Shown here one piece after another: positions 8,959-18,559 of a stretch of DNA of 64,000 bases. The DNA is from an uncultured Clostridia bacterium. Its GTDB lineage: Bacteria; Bacillota; Clostridia; TANB77; CAG-508. The DNA is taken from positions 1 through 64,000 of the forward strand of contig CANRNR010000008.1 of NCBI GenBank assembly GCA_947632035.1. The letters run 5' to 3'. The first letter of the stretch is position 1; each line of letters starts with the position of its first letter. The position numbers and the translations under genes are program-made. A model generated the notes under the pieces. It did no database searches. It worked only from the letters and a program-made list of their open reading frames with translations, and was not told where the DNA came from.

Positions 8959-9764
8959 GAAAAATATATCGGATGATAGAAAAAAATACTTAAGAAAAAT
9001 AAGAAAAAATAAGATAGCTATTATTTTAACAAGACTTTCAATTCTAATTATATTCATAATAGGATGGGAAATACTTGCAAACAAAGGAATAATAGATGAT
9101 TTTATTACAAGCAAACCATCAAGAATTTTAAATACCTTTTTAAATTTATCATCTAATGGACTTTTAATGCACCTTGGTGTAACTCTAACAGAAACGCTGA
9201 TAGGATTTGTATCAGGAGTAGTATTAGGAGTATTCATTGCAATTCTACTATGGTGGTCAAAATTTTTAGCGAAAGTATCAGAGCCATTTTTAGTTGTACT
9301 AAATAGCCTTCCAAAAGTAGCTTTAGGACCTGTAATAATAATATGGGTAGGAGCAGGAATGGGAGCTATTATTACAATGGGGCTTGCAATCTCACTTATA
9401 GTAACCATTCTAGAAATTTTAAATGGTTTCTTAAATACGGATAAAGAGCTAATAAAAATGGCACAAACATTTAATGCTAGTAGATTTCAAATATTAACCA
9501 AAATAGTAATTCCTGCTAATATATCAACCTTTTTTAACTCACTAAAAGTTAATATTGGTTTATCTTTAGTAGGTGTTATTACAGGCGAATTTTTAGTATC
9601 AAAAGCAGGGCTTCGGATATTTAATTGTATATGGTGGTCAGGTATTCCAATTAGATCTTGTTATGACAGGGGTTATTATTCTAGCCATTGTAGCAGCTGT
9701 AATATATGAAGCCATTGTACTATTAGAGAAAATTGTTATGAAAAAAATTTCAAGAGCAAAGTAA
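8951..9764 (+). CDS. ABC transporter permease, SsuC/TauC type, needing one +1 shift at CGG
   Basis: Inner-membrane subunit with about six hydrophobic segments and the BPD_transp_1 pattern (LTETLIGFVSG, LNSLPKVALGP, and the EAA-like stretch MAQTFNASRFQ...IVIPA). ATG 8951 is preferred over TTG 8921 because it follows AAGGAG by 10 nt. The frame meets CTT-CGG-A at 9611-9617. Skipping C9614 converts the ending into the family-typical KAGLGYLIVYGGQVF...DLVMTGVIILAIVAAVIYE and extends it to 9764, 270 residues. Unshifted, it ends at 9709 in sequence unlike the family. The context resembles the yeast Ty1 site CUU-AGG-C, also read Leu-Gly after a +1 shift. Confidence 0.85.
9614..9616 (+). other. CGG +1 frameshift site in the permease gene
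   Basis: CTT-CGG-A: CGG is in the zero frame (codon 222). Skipping C9614 reads GGA (Gly), the conserved Gly of AGLGYLI. Confidence 0.75.
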
Positions 9765-10125
9765 ATTTAAAAATAAATATTAAAAATAAACTAAAAAATA
9801 AATATTAAAATAATACTTTATAAAATAGTAATAAGAATATTTATAAAAGCGAAAAAGCATATTTATAATGCCAAAAATTATAAATAAAAGCGAAATAATA
9901 AAGAAGTTAAATAACAATAGAGTAAGCAATTAGATAAAAACGCTGTTAAGGGAGAAAAATAAGTATCTTAGCAGTTGGAAAAAAGAAAATATAACATGTC
10001 AAAATACTTAAAAATTGCAAAATCTCCTTTGACATGATTATACATTTTAGAAGTATCGTTAGTAAATAAAATGCTATACATTAAAAGCACATTAAAATCT
10101 TTAAATAATTTTAGGAGGAATAACA
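9765..10125 (+). other. Intergenic region with a 9-bp inverted repeat
   Basis: 361 bp, A+T-rich, no gene. An inverted repeat CATGTCAAA (9995-10003) / TTTGACATG (10028-10036) lies before the binding-protein gene and may be an operator or an attenuator. The leader ends in AGGAGG before TTG 10126. The remainder is short A/T repeats. Confidence 0.4.
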
Positions 10126-11145
10126 TTGAAAAAGTATTTAATCGTTATATTAGCAATAGTTGTAGTGGCAGTAGGAATTACCACCTATATACTATTAAAT
10201 AAGCAAAAAGATGAGCCTCAAGCATTAAAAACAATACAAGTAAATGAAGTAACTCGTTCTGTTTTTTATGCACCACAATATGTGGCAATTAGCAAAGGTT
10301 TCTTTGCAGAAGAAGGTCTAAACATAGAATTAACAACAGGTCAAGGAGCAGATAAAGTAATGACAGCTGTAATATCTGGTCAAAGTGATATTGGCTTTGC
10401 AGGACCAGAAGCATCTATTTATGTGTATAATGAGGGTAGAGCAAATTACGCTCAAGTTTTTGCACAAATGACACAAAGAGATGGCTCATTCTTAGTAAGT
10501 AGAGACAAGACAGATAATTTTAGTTGGCAAGACTTAAAAGGAAAAACTGTAATACCAGGTAGAAAAGGTGGAGTTCCATACATGACATTTGAATATGTAT
10601 TAAAACAAAATGGTCTTGACCCACAAAAAGATTTAGTATTAGATGACAGCATTAGCTTCGACTTAATGGCAGGTGCATTTGCTGGTGGTAATGCAGAATA
10701 TGTAACTCTATTTGAACCAACAGCATCTATGACAGCAAAAGCAGGCGCAGGCTATATAGTAGCATCTGTAGGTGAAGCGGCAGGAGAGATACCTTATACT
10801 GCATATTTTGCAAACAAAAGCTATATTGAAGAAAATCCAGACATAATACAAGGATTTACAAATGCAATCTATAAAGGACAAAAATGGGTAAAAAGCCATA
10901 CTGCAAGTGAAATAGCAGAGTCAATTGCAAGCTTCTTCCCAGATACAGATTTAGATATGCTTACAGCATCTATACAAAGCTATATGGATATTGATGCATG
11001 GAGCGATACACCTGTATTAAAACAAGAATCATTTAATTTACTTCAAACAGTTATGAAGGAAGCGGGAGAATTAGAAAAAGAAGCAGACTATGACAAAGTA
11101 ATAAATAATAGCTTTGCAGAAAAAGCAGTTCAAAATATAAAATAA
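10126..11145 (+). CDS. ABC transporter substrate-binding protein, NMT1/THI5-like (SsuA type)
   Basis: 339 residues starting at TTG 10126 behind AGGAGG. One N-terminal hydrophobic segment (about 4-24) with no lipobox cysteine, so it is probably membrane-anchored rather than a lipoprotein. The two-lobed SsuA/NMT1 fold is seen in FYAPQYVAISKGFFAEEGLNIEL, the GQSDIGFAGPE loop and LKGKTVIPGRKGG. It captures ligand for the ATPase and permease encoded just upstream. It is separated from them by 361 bp, so it may have its own promoter. Ligand not determined. Confidence 0.85.
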   Translation: MKKYLIVILAIVVVAVGITTYILLNKQKDEPQALKTIQVNEVTRSVFYAPQYVAISKGFFAEEGLNIELTTGQGADKVMTAVISGQSDIGFAGPEASIYVYNEGRANYAQVFAQMTQRDGSFLVSRDKTDNFSWQDLKGKTVIPGRKGGVPYMTFEYVLKQNGLDPQKDLVLDDSISFDLMAGAFAGGNAEYVTLFEPTASMTAKAGAGYIVASVGEAAGEIPYTAYFANKSYIEENPDIIQGFTNAIYKGQKWVKSHTASEIAESIASFFPDTDLDMLTASIQSYMDIDAWSDTPVLKQESFNLLQTVMKEAGELEKEADYDKVINNSFAEKAVQNIK

Positions 11146-11170
11146 TTGAAAGTATTAAATAAAATATAAG

Positions 11171-11236
11171 AAAAACGAGAATTTCATTTGATTTAAACTA
11201 TTTAAGTTTACTTAGTATTATGAAATCCTCGTTTTT
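11171..11236. terminator. Bidirectional terminator between convergent genes
   Basis: AAAAACGAG-AATTTCAT pairs with ATGAAAT-CCTCGTTTTT across a long loop. It serves the binding-protein gene (+) and the DUF2442 gene (-). Confidence 0.7.
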
Positions 11237-11489
11237 ATTTTTTTGAAGCTAAAATGCTATCATTATAAAGTATTTCTGGTGCGATATCTTCACCATCTTC
11301 CCATTGTAATGATAAGCCCATTATTTTAACTTTTTTAAATTTTTCTTTATCTTTTAATTTTTCGTAAAATTTACTTGTATTTAACAGTTTAGACATATCA
11401 TAAATTTTTTCTTCCCCTGTTTCATATATTAAGTATATTTTATAATCATCTAACGTGCGTACTTGTAAAATTTTGGGTGTTATATACAT
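11235..11489 (-). CDS. DUF2442 protein
   Basis: About 84 residues (MYITPKILQVRTLDDYKIYLIYE... with GLSLQWEDGEDIAPEILY), matching DUF2442. Start ATG 11489 is preferred over 11507 because GAGGGG lies about 10 nt upstream. It sits 26 bp after the DUF4160 gene in one operon; this pairing recurs in bacteria and is often suspected to be a toxin-antitoxin-like pair. Function unproven. Confidence 0.75.
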   Translation of the reverse strand: MYITPKILQVRTLDDYKIYLIYETGEEKIYDMSKLLNTSKFYEKLKDKEKFKKVKIMGLSLQWEDGEDIAPEILYNDSILASKK

Positions 11490-11515
11490 AAAAATAAGCC
11501 CCCTCATTTTTCTTT

Positions 11516-11782
11516 TTATTTTAAAGGTTCTATTTTGAAATAATCTTCACCATTTTTCATTAAATTCCATAATGAAGATAATTCTTCTGAATGCAACAAA
11601 ATCCAAGCTTCTACTAATTTAGCTTGTTTAGCTGGTATTTCTCCTTCTAACTTATTAGCATTAAAATCATAAACAGAATTATATTCGTTATACATTACAT
11701 GAATATGTGGTAAGTGATGTTTTCCTTGTTCTTTAAAAAACATTTGAATTACAATACCATAAAATTGTGAAATGACTGGCAA
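11516..11782 (-). CDS. DUF4160 protein
   Basis: 88 residues. The DUF4160 signature is clear: ISQFYGIVIQMFFKE, HHLPHIHVMYNEY, and I-PAKQAKLVEAWILLHSEEL. TTG start at 11782, 8 nt after AAGGAGGT. First gene of a two-gene operon with DUF2442, driven by a good sigma-A promoter at 11892-11921. Possible partner in a toxin-antitoxin-like module; the role is unknown. Confidence 0.75.
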   Translation of the reverse strand: MPVISQFYGIVIQMFFKEQGKHHLPHIHVMYNEYNSVYDFNANKLEGEIPAKQAKLVEAWILLHSEELSSLWNLMKNGEDYFKIEPLK

Positions 11783-11891
11783 ATAGTTCCACCTCCTTTA
11801 TTATATACATATAAACTATAAATGTAAAGTATATTTTTGGAAAATAAATTGCAAGACATAGCAATTTTTTAAAAGATAAATAATTGACATA

Positions 11892-11921
11892 ATTATACAA
11901 TAAATGAAAAGCATATGTCAA
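11892..11921 (-). promoter_or_regulatory. Sigma-A promoter for the DUF4160/DUF2442 operon
   Basis: On the minus strand TTGACA (11921-11916), an 18-nt spacer and TATAAT (11897-11892) form a consensus promoter about 110 bp before the TTG start. Confidence 0.7.
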
Positions 11922-11926
11922 TAAAA

Positions 11927-11956
11927 AAATGTGCAGATATTGTGTCTGCACATTTT
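11927..11956 (-). terminator. Terminator after the 12001-13062 gene
   Basis: AAAATGTGCAGA/TCTGCACATTTT hairpin, with a T run on the minus strand. Confidence 0.75.
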
Positions 11957-12000
11957 CGTATTAGGCATTTTAAGAATAACTCGATAATCACTAATTTAGA

Positions 12001-13062
12001 TTAATCCTTAGAGTATAACATTAATAAAGTCCCGAACGAAATTGGAAAATAATTATTATTTTTTAAACATGCTATCAATTGCTCTGTTGATGGAGATTTA
12101 TGATGCATTAATAAATAAGAAAGTAGGTGTGCCTCAAAATCCCTCACATCTACAAACATATCAATAATTCCAATAATCCCATTACTAAAAATGAAAAGAA
12201 AGAGCAAATTTAGCGGGTTTATGCCATTAGGATTGTAGTTAAAGAAACCAGTACAAAAGTTAGAAGGTATTCCAATTGAAGAAAACACCTTAGGAGAATC
12301 TAAGTAATGATAATCCATATAGAAATTTATCATTCTTTTCTTGAGCCTAGGGGCATTTTCACTCATGAAACTTTCAAAATCTTCTCTTAACTCATTTGTA
12401 ATCTTTTCATGAATTTCATTAAATTTACCTTCATTTTCTGGAAGCTTCAACTCGTTAGCAAGATTACTTGCAATTTGTAAGTACCTCATGGGTAAATTAA
12501 GGTTGCCAATTTCCTCAGATAGTTCCTTCACTTCATTAAAGAAATACATTGCTATTTCTCTGTCTGACCAATTATTAAACCGGTAGACAGCCACAAGTGA
12601 ATACATTCCTACCAATCTAAACCTTTGAACATAAGAAGCAAGCTCAGGTTTACCAGCTTCAGTAAGATACTTAGAAATTAGAATGCATTCATAATCTTCA
12701 AACAGAGAACCTAAAATACAAATACCTTCTAACTCGCAAAGCATCGAAGATAAAATACATAAATCAACAGGGTCAATTTCCCTTGGATTGTATGTAATTA
12801 AATCTTCTACTTCGTCAGGTTCTTCATTACCACTTATGAATATTTGCCAGTAAATGTCAGAAGCAAGATCATCACCTAATTCTGAAATACGAGAAATAAG
12901 CTCAGGATTTTTTTGCTTAAAAGAATCAAAAAGTTCATTAAGTTCATCTGCATTGCCACTTTTGGCAACTTCGAGAAACTCTTCAGAAGTATTTAACCTT
13001 TTAAGCTCATCTGTGATTGACCGAATTTTCTCATAAATTTTTTGTACAGTTTTGCTTGGCAT
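12001..13062 (-). CDS. Hypothetical helical protein with foreign codon use
   Basis: 353 residues from ATG 13062, which follows AAGGAGG; the frame extends further upstream but without an SD. Predicted mainly helical (EKIRSITDELKRLN, many Glu/Leu), with a hydrophobic stretch LLFLFIFSNGIIGIIDMF near residues 290-310. No family recognised. Codon use differs from the neighbours (more G- and C-ending codons). It has two in-frame CGG codons (codon 14 at 13023-13021, codon 161 at 12582-12580) that must be read as sense to keep the frame, unlike the native genes. A +1 shift at codon 14 would end translation within about ten codons. Probably a recent acquisition, and perhaps poorly translated here. Confidence 0.6.
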   Translation of the reverse strand: MPSKTVQKIYEKIRSITDELKRLNTSEEFLEVAKSGNADELNELFDSFKQKNPELISRISELGDDLASDIYWQIFISGNEEPDEVEDLITYNPREIDPVDLCILSSMLCELEGICILGSLFEDYECILISKYLTEAGKPELASYVQRFRLVGMYSLVAVYRFNNWSDREIAMYFFNEVKELSEEIGNLNLPMRYLQIASNLANELKLPENEGKFNEIHEKITNELREDFESFMSENAPRLKKRMINFYMDYHYLDSPKVFSSIGIPSNFCTGFFNYNPNGINPLNLLFLFIFSNGIIGIIDMFVDVRDFEAHLLSYLLMHHKSPSTEQLIACLKNNNYFPISFGTLLMLYSKD

Positions 13063-13282
13063 ATAAATGTCCTCCTTTATAATGTAAAAATTCTTAATAT
13101 ACCTTTGCAACTTAAAGCCCAATACTTGCAAAATGTATGTATGTAGGTATTTTATCATAATATTTGTTATTTTACAATAGATTAACATAAAATAACAACT
13201 ATATAGTAATAATCATACAAATCGCATTTACTTATACAAAAATGCATTTAACTTTTTATTTGACGTATTTAGCAAAAAATAA

Positions 13283-13312
13283 AGCCCCCTACTTTTAAAT
13301 AAAGTAGGGGCT
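13283..13312 (-). terminator. Terminator after the 56-aa gene
   Basis: AGCCCCCTACTTT/AAAGTAGGGGCT hairpin with flanking T/A runs; it could act in both directions. Confidence 0.8.
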
Positions 13313-13320
13313 CTTTTAAG

Positions 13321-13491
13321 TTACTTTGAAGAATCGACCTTTTCAGGCGCAAGCCTGCGAGACTGCAGAATAGTTGCAATCTGGTGCTTGATTCGAGATA
13401 ATTCTCTTACTTTTTTATCCCGAAGATCTTCAAGTTCCTCCAAAGACATTTTTGAAAGGTCAGATTCTTTGACCTCCAAAATTTTAAACAT
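13321..13491 (-). CDS. Small hypothetical coiled-coil protein
   Basis: 56 residues (ATG 13491 after AAGGAGGT). The middle is a charged helix (SLEELEDLRDKKVRELSRIK). Codon use (AGG, CGC, GCG, CTG) is richer in G+C than the neighbours. CGG at codon 24 (13422-13420), preceded by CTT, must be read as an amino acid. It has its own promoter and terminator. The pattern is faintly like ribosomal L29 but has no reliable family match. With the 12001 gene it probably forms a small acquired segment. Confidence 0.6.
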   Translation of the reverse strand: MFKILEVKESDLSKMSLEELEDLRDKKVRELSRIKHQIATILQSRRLAPEKVDSSK

Positions 13492-13521
13492 AGGTTGTAC
13501 CTCCTTTGATGTAATAAACAT

Positions 13522-13550
13522 ATTATAACATAATTAATAGAAAAAAGCAA
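13522..13550 (-). promoter_or_regulatory. Promoter of the 56-aa gene
   Basis: Minus-strand TTGCTT, a 17-nt spacer and TATAAT (13527-13522), about 30 bp before the start. Confidence 0.5.
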
Positions 13551-14233
13551 AACCTTAAAAATTGACAAAAATGAATATATACAGAAATAAAACTTAAAAG
13601 TCTATACAAAAATAAAGTTATATAAGAATAGTAAATCATGAAAAATTTAAATTTTTAAAGAAGACATATAACTAAAAACACGAAGAAAAACCAAACCAAA
13701 ATGACAACGACAAAAAATAAAAGAAAAATAAAATTATTTTTTTGAAAAAACAACATTAAAAAATAGCAATTTTAAAATAATTATTTTTTCAAAAAACTCA
13801 AAAATTAACACAAAAAATGAAATGGTAAAACACATAAAAACATTGAAAACAAAATAAAAACGAAAAAATAACAATAAAAATTTTACCTTAAAAATGAAAA
13901 AAATAAAAAAATCATTTTTTAAAAAACACTAAATTTTAAAACAAAAATTATTTATGTCATTTTCTTTAAAAAATATTTGACTTTTTCTAGTATTATCAAC
14001 AAAAATAAGAACAAAGGGCGAACAAAAAACAGGAGAAAATACTTAAATTAACGTATTTTTAACAAAAATGTAACAAAATTGTAATATTTCTTTTATACAA
14101 AAATGAAAGTCATAAAACAGGTAAAAAAGCCATCAAAAATTGACTGAAAAGCAACACATAAACTTTTTGCCAACAACTTGAAACAGGCTTGATATAAACC
14201 AAAACTGGCAATAGATACATAAAAAGTAGATGC
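13551..14233. other. A-rich intergenic region before nrdD
   Basis: Almost 700 bp of A-rich DNA with no gene on either strand. Two similar blocks near 13731-13752 and 13777-13797 read AATTATTTTTT-GAAAAAAC or AATTATTTTTTCAAAAAAC. I see no tRNA or clear riboswitch. Confidence 0.4.
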
Positions 14234-14262
14234 TTGACAATATTAAAATCTTAGATTAAGAT
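14234..14262 (+). promoter_or_regulatory. Probable nrdD promoter
   Basis: TTGACA (14234-14239), a 17-nt spacer and TAAGAT (14257-14262), about 125 bp before the start. No NrdR box was recognised. Confidence 0.4.
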
Positions 14263-14388
14263 TATATCATAAAACAATTGCGATGTGGCAAATCAAAAGC
14301 CATTTAAGTAATTTCAAATGAAAATGATAATGTAAGTAATCTAAAAAATAGATTATAAAATTACATGCAAATAGGGGGGTACAAAAAT

Positions 14389-16581
14389 ATGGAAGTAATA
14401 AAGAGGGATGGAAGAAAAGTAGATTTTGACAGAACAAAAATATCTGCAGCTATTGGAAAAGCAAATGCAGAAGTAAGACCAAAAGAAAGAGCAACAAAAG
14501 AAGAGATTGACGATATTATTGATTATATATTAGGTCTAGATAAAAAGAGAATTTTAGTAGAAGATATCCAAGATATTATAGAAGAAAAATTAATGGAAAT
14601 AGATAGATATGCATTAGCTAAGAAATATATCACATATCGTTATACAAGAGCATTAGTTAGAAAAGCTAATACGACAGATCAATCTATCAAAGAATTGATT
14701 GATGGAGAAAGTGAATATTGGAATAATGAAAATTCTAATAAAAATGCTAAAGTTGTTACAACTCAAAGAGATTATTTAGCAGGAATTACAAGTACAGATA
14801 TTACAAGAAGATTCTTATTAGATAAAGATATTGTAGAAGCACATGATGAAGGAATTATCCACTTCCATGATGCAGACTATTTTGCACAAAATGCCCTAAC
14901 AAACTGCGAGCTTATCAACCTAGATGATATGCTACAAAATGGAACAATCATGAATGGTGTAATGATAGAAAAACCACATAGATTTTTAACAGCTATGACA
15001 ATAGCAACACAAATAATCTTAGGTGTTACTTCATCTACTTATGGTGGAGCTACAGTATCACTTACTCACGTAGCACCATTTGTAAGAAGCAGTTATGAAA
15101 GATATTATAAAAAATACAAAGATAGAGGTTTATCAGAACTTCAATGTATAGAATACGCAAAACAAGATACTAAAAAAGAAGTATCTGATGGTGTACAAAC
15201 TTTCAATTATCAAGTAAATTCTATGACAAACACAAATGGACAAGCCCCATTCCTATCAGTTTGTATGTACTTAGGTGAAACAGAAGAATACAAAGAAGAA
15301 TTAGCAATGATAATTGAAGAATTCTTAAAACAAAGAATAGAAGGCTTCAAAAATGAAAAAGGTGTATATATTACACCAGCATTCCCAAAACTACTATATG
15401 TACTAGAACCAGATAACATCACAGAAGACAGCAAATATTGGTACTTAACAGAGCTTGCAGCAAAATGTACTGCAAAAAGATTAGTACCAGACTATATCTC
15501 TGAAAAGAAAATGTTAGAATTCAAGATAGATAAAAATGGAAACGGAAATTGCTACCCATGCATGGGATGCCGTTCATTCCTAACACCATATGTTGATCCA
15601 GAAACAAATAAACCAAAATACTATGGAAGATTTAATCAAGGTGTTGTAACAATCAACTTAGTAGATGTTGCATTATCTTCAAAACAAGATATGGATAAAT
15701 TCTGGAAGATTTATGAAGAAAGATTAGAGTTATGCCATAGAGCATTACAAGCAAGACATGAAAGACTAAGCAAAGTAACAAGTGATGTTGCCCCAATACT
15801 ATGGCAACATGGAGCACTTGCTAGATTACCAAAGGGCGCAAGCATTCATGAATTATTACATAATGGATATTCAACAATTTCACTTGGATATGCAGGATTA
15901 TATGAATGCGTAAAATACATGACAGGAAATAGCCATACAGATAATGGAGAAGGAAAAGATTTTGCATTAAAAGTAATGCAAAAATTAAATGACAAATGCA
16001 AAGAATGGAAAGAAGCAGAAAAAATTGATTATAGTGTTTATGGAACACCAATCGAATCTACAACATACAAATTTGCAAAATGCTTAAAGAAGAGATTCGG
16101 AGTAATAGAGGGAATTACAGATAGAAACTATATTACAAACTCTTACCACATCCCTGTATTCGAAGAAATAGACGCATTTTCTAAATTAAAAATAGAAAGT
16201 GAATTCCAAAGATTAAGCCCAGGTGGAGCTATATCATATGTAGAAACACCTAACTTACAAAACAACTTAGAAGCAGTAATACAAATTATTAAGTTCATTT
16301 ATGACAATATCATGTATGCAGAATTAAATACAAAATCAGATTATTGCCAAAAATGTGGATTTGATGGAGAGATACTAATCGATGAAAATCTAGAATGGTA
16401 TTGTCCAAACTGTGGAAACAGAGACCATGACACATTAAATGTAGCAAGAAGAACATGTGGATACATAGGAAGTCAATTCTGGAACAAAGGAAGAACACAA
16501 GAGATTAAGGAAAGAGTACTACATGTTGATAACAAAGATGCTGAAGTTCCAGATATACAAGAGACTAAAAAAGCAGTTTAA
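14389..16581 (+). CDS. nrdD: Anaerobic ribonucleoside-triphosphate reductase NrdD
   Basis: 730 residues from ATG 14389, 8 nt after GGGGGGT; an earlier ATG at 14365 lacks an SD. N-terminal ATP-cone (EVIKRDGRKVDFDRTKISAAI), a (beta/alpha)10 catalytic barrel, a Cys4 zinc site (CQKCG ... CPNCG) and a glycyl-radical loop RRTCGYIGSQFW with the radical Gly near residue 691. It reduces NTPs to dNTPs without oxygen. It is activated by NrdG, encoded downstream after a terminator. Its presence marks an anaerobic lifestyle. Confidence 0.95.
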   Translation: MEVIKRDGRKVDFDRTKISAAIGKANAEVRPKERATKEEIDDIIDYILGLDKKRILVEDIQDIIEEKLMEIDRYALAKKYITYRYTRALVRKANTTDQSIKELIDGESEYWNNENSNKNAKVVTTQRDYLAGITSTDITRRFLLDKDIVEAHDEGIIHFHDADYFAQNALTNCELINLDDMLQNGTIMNGVMIEKPHRFLTAMTIATQIILGVTSSTYGGATVSLTHVAPFVRSSYERYYKKYKDRGLSELQCIEYAKQDTKKEVSDGVQTFNYQVNSMTNTNGQAPFLSVCMYLGETEEYKEELAMIIEEFLKQRIEGFKNEKGVYITPAFPKLLYVLEPDNITEDSKYWYLTELAAKCTAKRLVPDYISEKKMLEFKIDKNGNGNCYPCMGCRSFLTPYVDPETNKPKYYGRFNQGVVTINLVDVALSSKQDMDKFWKIYEERLELCHRALQARHERLSKVTSDVAPILWQHGALARLPKGASIHELLHNGYSTISLGYAGLYECVKYMTGNSHTDNGEGKDFALKVMQKLNDKCKEWKEAEKIDYSVYGTPIESTTYKFAKCLKKRFGVIEGITDRNYITNSYHIPVFEEIDAFSKLKIESEFQRLSPGGAISYVETPNLQNNLEAVIQIIKFIYDNIMYAELNTKSDYCQKCGFDGEILIDENLEWYCPNCGNRDHDTLNVARRTCGYIGSQFWNKGRTQEIKERVLHVDNKDAEVPDIQETKKAV

Positions 16582-16791
16582 AACACACAAGAAACTTTAA
16601 AATACAAAGAAACTAAAGAAGCCATTTAAAGCACATTAGAAAAATAACAAATGATTTCTTTATAAACAAAAGTATAAATAAGAGATTTGATAGATACAAA
16701 TGAAAAATGTAAATAAGAAATTAATGTATCTAAAAAATACTAAATGATAATCACAAACGACAAACTAAAAGTAATATAAAAAAGATAAAAT

Positions 16792-16842
16792 AAAATGCAA
16801 ATATAATTAAGCTTAAAGCCTTAACATTATATTTGCATTTTA
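16792..16842 (+). terminator. Terminator after nrdD
   Basis: AAAATGCAAATATAAT pairs with ATTATATTTGCATTTT. The rest of the 16582-16961 gap has no gene; a further inverted repeat lies at about 16841-16920. Confidence 0.75.
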
Positions 16843-16961
16843 AAAGTTATAATGACTTATAAATATAAAAATAACATTTTTGGCTGATTTTAAATGCAGT
16901 TATAAATCATAACTTTTAAGAGCTAAAAATTACGTAGATATAAAAAGAGGGGAAAACGAAA

Positions 16962-17468
16962 ATGAGATACAATAAAATAAGAAAAATGGATATTTCAAAT
17001 GGACCAGGAGTAAGAGTTTCAATTTTTATGCAAGGATGTACATTTAACTGTAAAGGTTGCTTTAATCCTGAAACTCATGACTTTAATGGGGGAAAAGAAT
17101 TTACAGGTGAAACAATAAATGAAGTATTAGATTTAGCAAATGATGATAATATTAAGGGATTATCAATACTTGGTGGAGAACCAATGCATCCAACCAATAT
17201 AGATGGAACAACTAAACTTGCAAGAGCCTTCAAAGAAAGATATCCAAATAAAAATATTTGGGTATGGACAGGCTTTTTATTTGATAAAGATTTAAAAGGT
17301 AAAGATGTGTTAAACTACATAGATGTTTTAGTAGATGGTCAATTTGTTGAAGCACAAAAAGACCCAAGACTAAAATATAGCGGTTCATCAAATCAGAGAG
17401 TAATAGATGTACAAAAAAGTTTAAATACAAATGAAATAGTAGAAATATCAAATAAAAATAAAAATTAA
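16962..17468 (+). CDS. nrdG: Anaerobic ribonucleotide reductase activating protein NrdG
   Basis: 168 residues. Radical-SAM motif C26-x3-C30-x2-C33 in MQGCTFNCKGCFN binds the 4Fe-4S cluster; the SILGGEPMH segment binds SAM. It generates the glycyl radical on NrdD. ATG 16962 follows a GAGGGG site; the gene is 12 bp upstream of prs, so the two are probably co-transcribed. Confidence 0.95.
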   Translation: MRYNKIRKMDISNGPGVRVSIFMQGCTFNCKGCFNPETHDFNGGKEFTGETINEVLDLANDDNIKGLSILGGEPMHPTNIDGTTKLARAFKERYPNKNIWVWTGFLFDKDLKGKDVLNYIDVLVDGQFVEAQKDPRLKYSGSSNQRVIDVQKSLNTNEIVEISNKNKN

Positions 17469-17479
17469 AGGGGGAAAAA

Positions 17480-18428
17480 ATGAATAGTATTAAAATTTTT
17501 GCATGTCCTACAGCTGAGAATTTTACAAAAGAAATTTGTGAAACTTTAGATTTGCCAATGGGAAAGGTAGAAAGCTATAAGTTTGCAAATGATAACAATT
17601 TTGTACAGTTTAAAGAAACTGTAAGAGAGCAAGACATTTACATAGTGCAGACAACAGAACCACCAGTAAATGAAAGAATTATGGAACTATTAATAATGAT
17701 AGATGCAGCTAAAAGAGCATCTGCTAGAAGAATAAACATTGTATTTCCATACTTTATCTATTCAAGGTCAGACAAAAAAGACCAACCACGTGTACCAGTA
17801 ACAGCAAGACTACTTGCAGAACTTTTAGAAGCAGCACGGAGCAAGTAGAGTAATCACATGCGACTTACATAACCCAGCAATTCAAGCATATTTTAACATA
17901 CCATGTGATAGGCTAACAGGACAACACATTTTGCAGGCATACTTTGATGAAAAACAAATTAAAGACAAAGTAGTAGTTGCAACAGATGCAGGAAGTTCAA
18001 AAAAAGCATATAAATACTCTACATATTTTAATTGCCCAATGGCATTAATAGACAAAAGAAGAACTGGAAATGATGACAATGCAAAAGCAGCAAACATTAT
18101 AGGAGATGTAAAAGGAAAAACTGCCCTTATCTTTGATGATGAAGTAAGCACAGCAGGAACTATGGTAGAGGCAGCTAAAATACTAGAAGAACATGGAGTA
18201 AAAGAAATTTATGCAGGATGCACACATGGAATACTATGTGGACCAGCTATTGAAAGAATAAAAAATTCTCCCATAAAAGAATTAGTAATTACAAACACAG
18301 TACCACTTCCTAAAGAAAAACAAATAGAAAAGATAAAAGTTGTATCAATAGCACCATTATTTGCAGAAGCAATAAAACGTGTAAATGAAGCAAAACCATT
18401 AGGAGATTTATTTGAGTTTGATAAATAG
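17480..18428 (+). CDS. prs: Ribose-phosphate pyrophosphokinase (PRPP synthetase), needing one +1 shift at CGG
   Basis: Makes PRPP from ribose-5-phosphate and ATP for purine, pyrimidine, His, Trp and NAD synthesis; essential in most bacteria. N-terminal half: IKIFACPTAENF, DIYIVQTTEPPVNERIMEL, YFIYSRSDKKDQPR. The frame meets GCA-CGG-A at 17834-17840, and unshifted it stops at the TAG 17846-17848. Skipping C17837 gives EAAGASRVITCDLHNPAIQ, then the flexible loop, the PRPP motif FDDEVSTAGTM and the C-terminus, 315 residues, the usual length. Both halves are intact and conserved, so decay is unlikely. SD AAAGGGGG. Confidence 0.9.
17837..17839 (+). other. CGG +1 frameshift site in prs
   Basis: GCA-CGG-A with CGG in the zero frame (codon 120). 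Skipping C17837 yields GGA for the conserved Gly of EAAGASRV. Confidence 0.75.
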
Positions 18429-18450
18429 ATGGAAAAATTTACTTTAAATA

Positions 18451-18480
18451 TTGACAAACTACACTAATATCGAGTATAAT
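18451..18480 (+). promoter_or_regulatory. rpsU promoter
   Basis: TTGACA (18451-18456), an 18-nt spacer and TATAAT (18475-18480), 80 bp before the rpsU start. Confidence 0.8.
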
Positions 18481-18559
18481 ACTTTATGTATTAAAAAATA
18501 CATATATTTAGAAAATCCCACACGTTAGAGTGTAACTACTGAAGGGAGGGGAACAAAAA

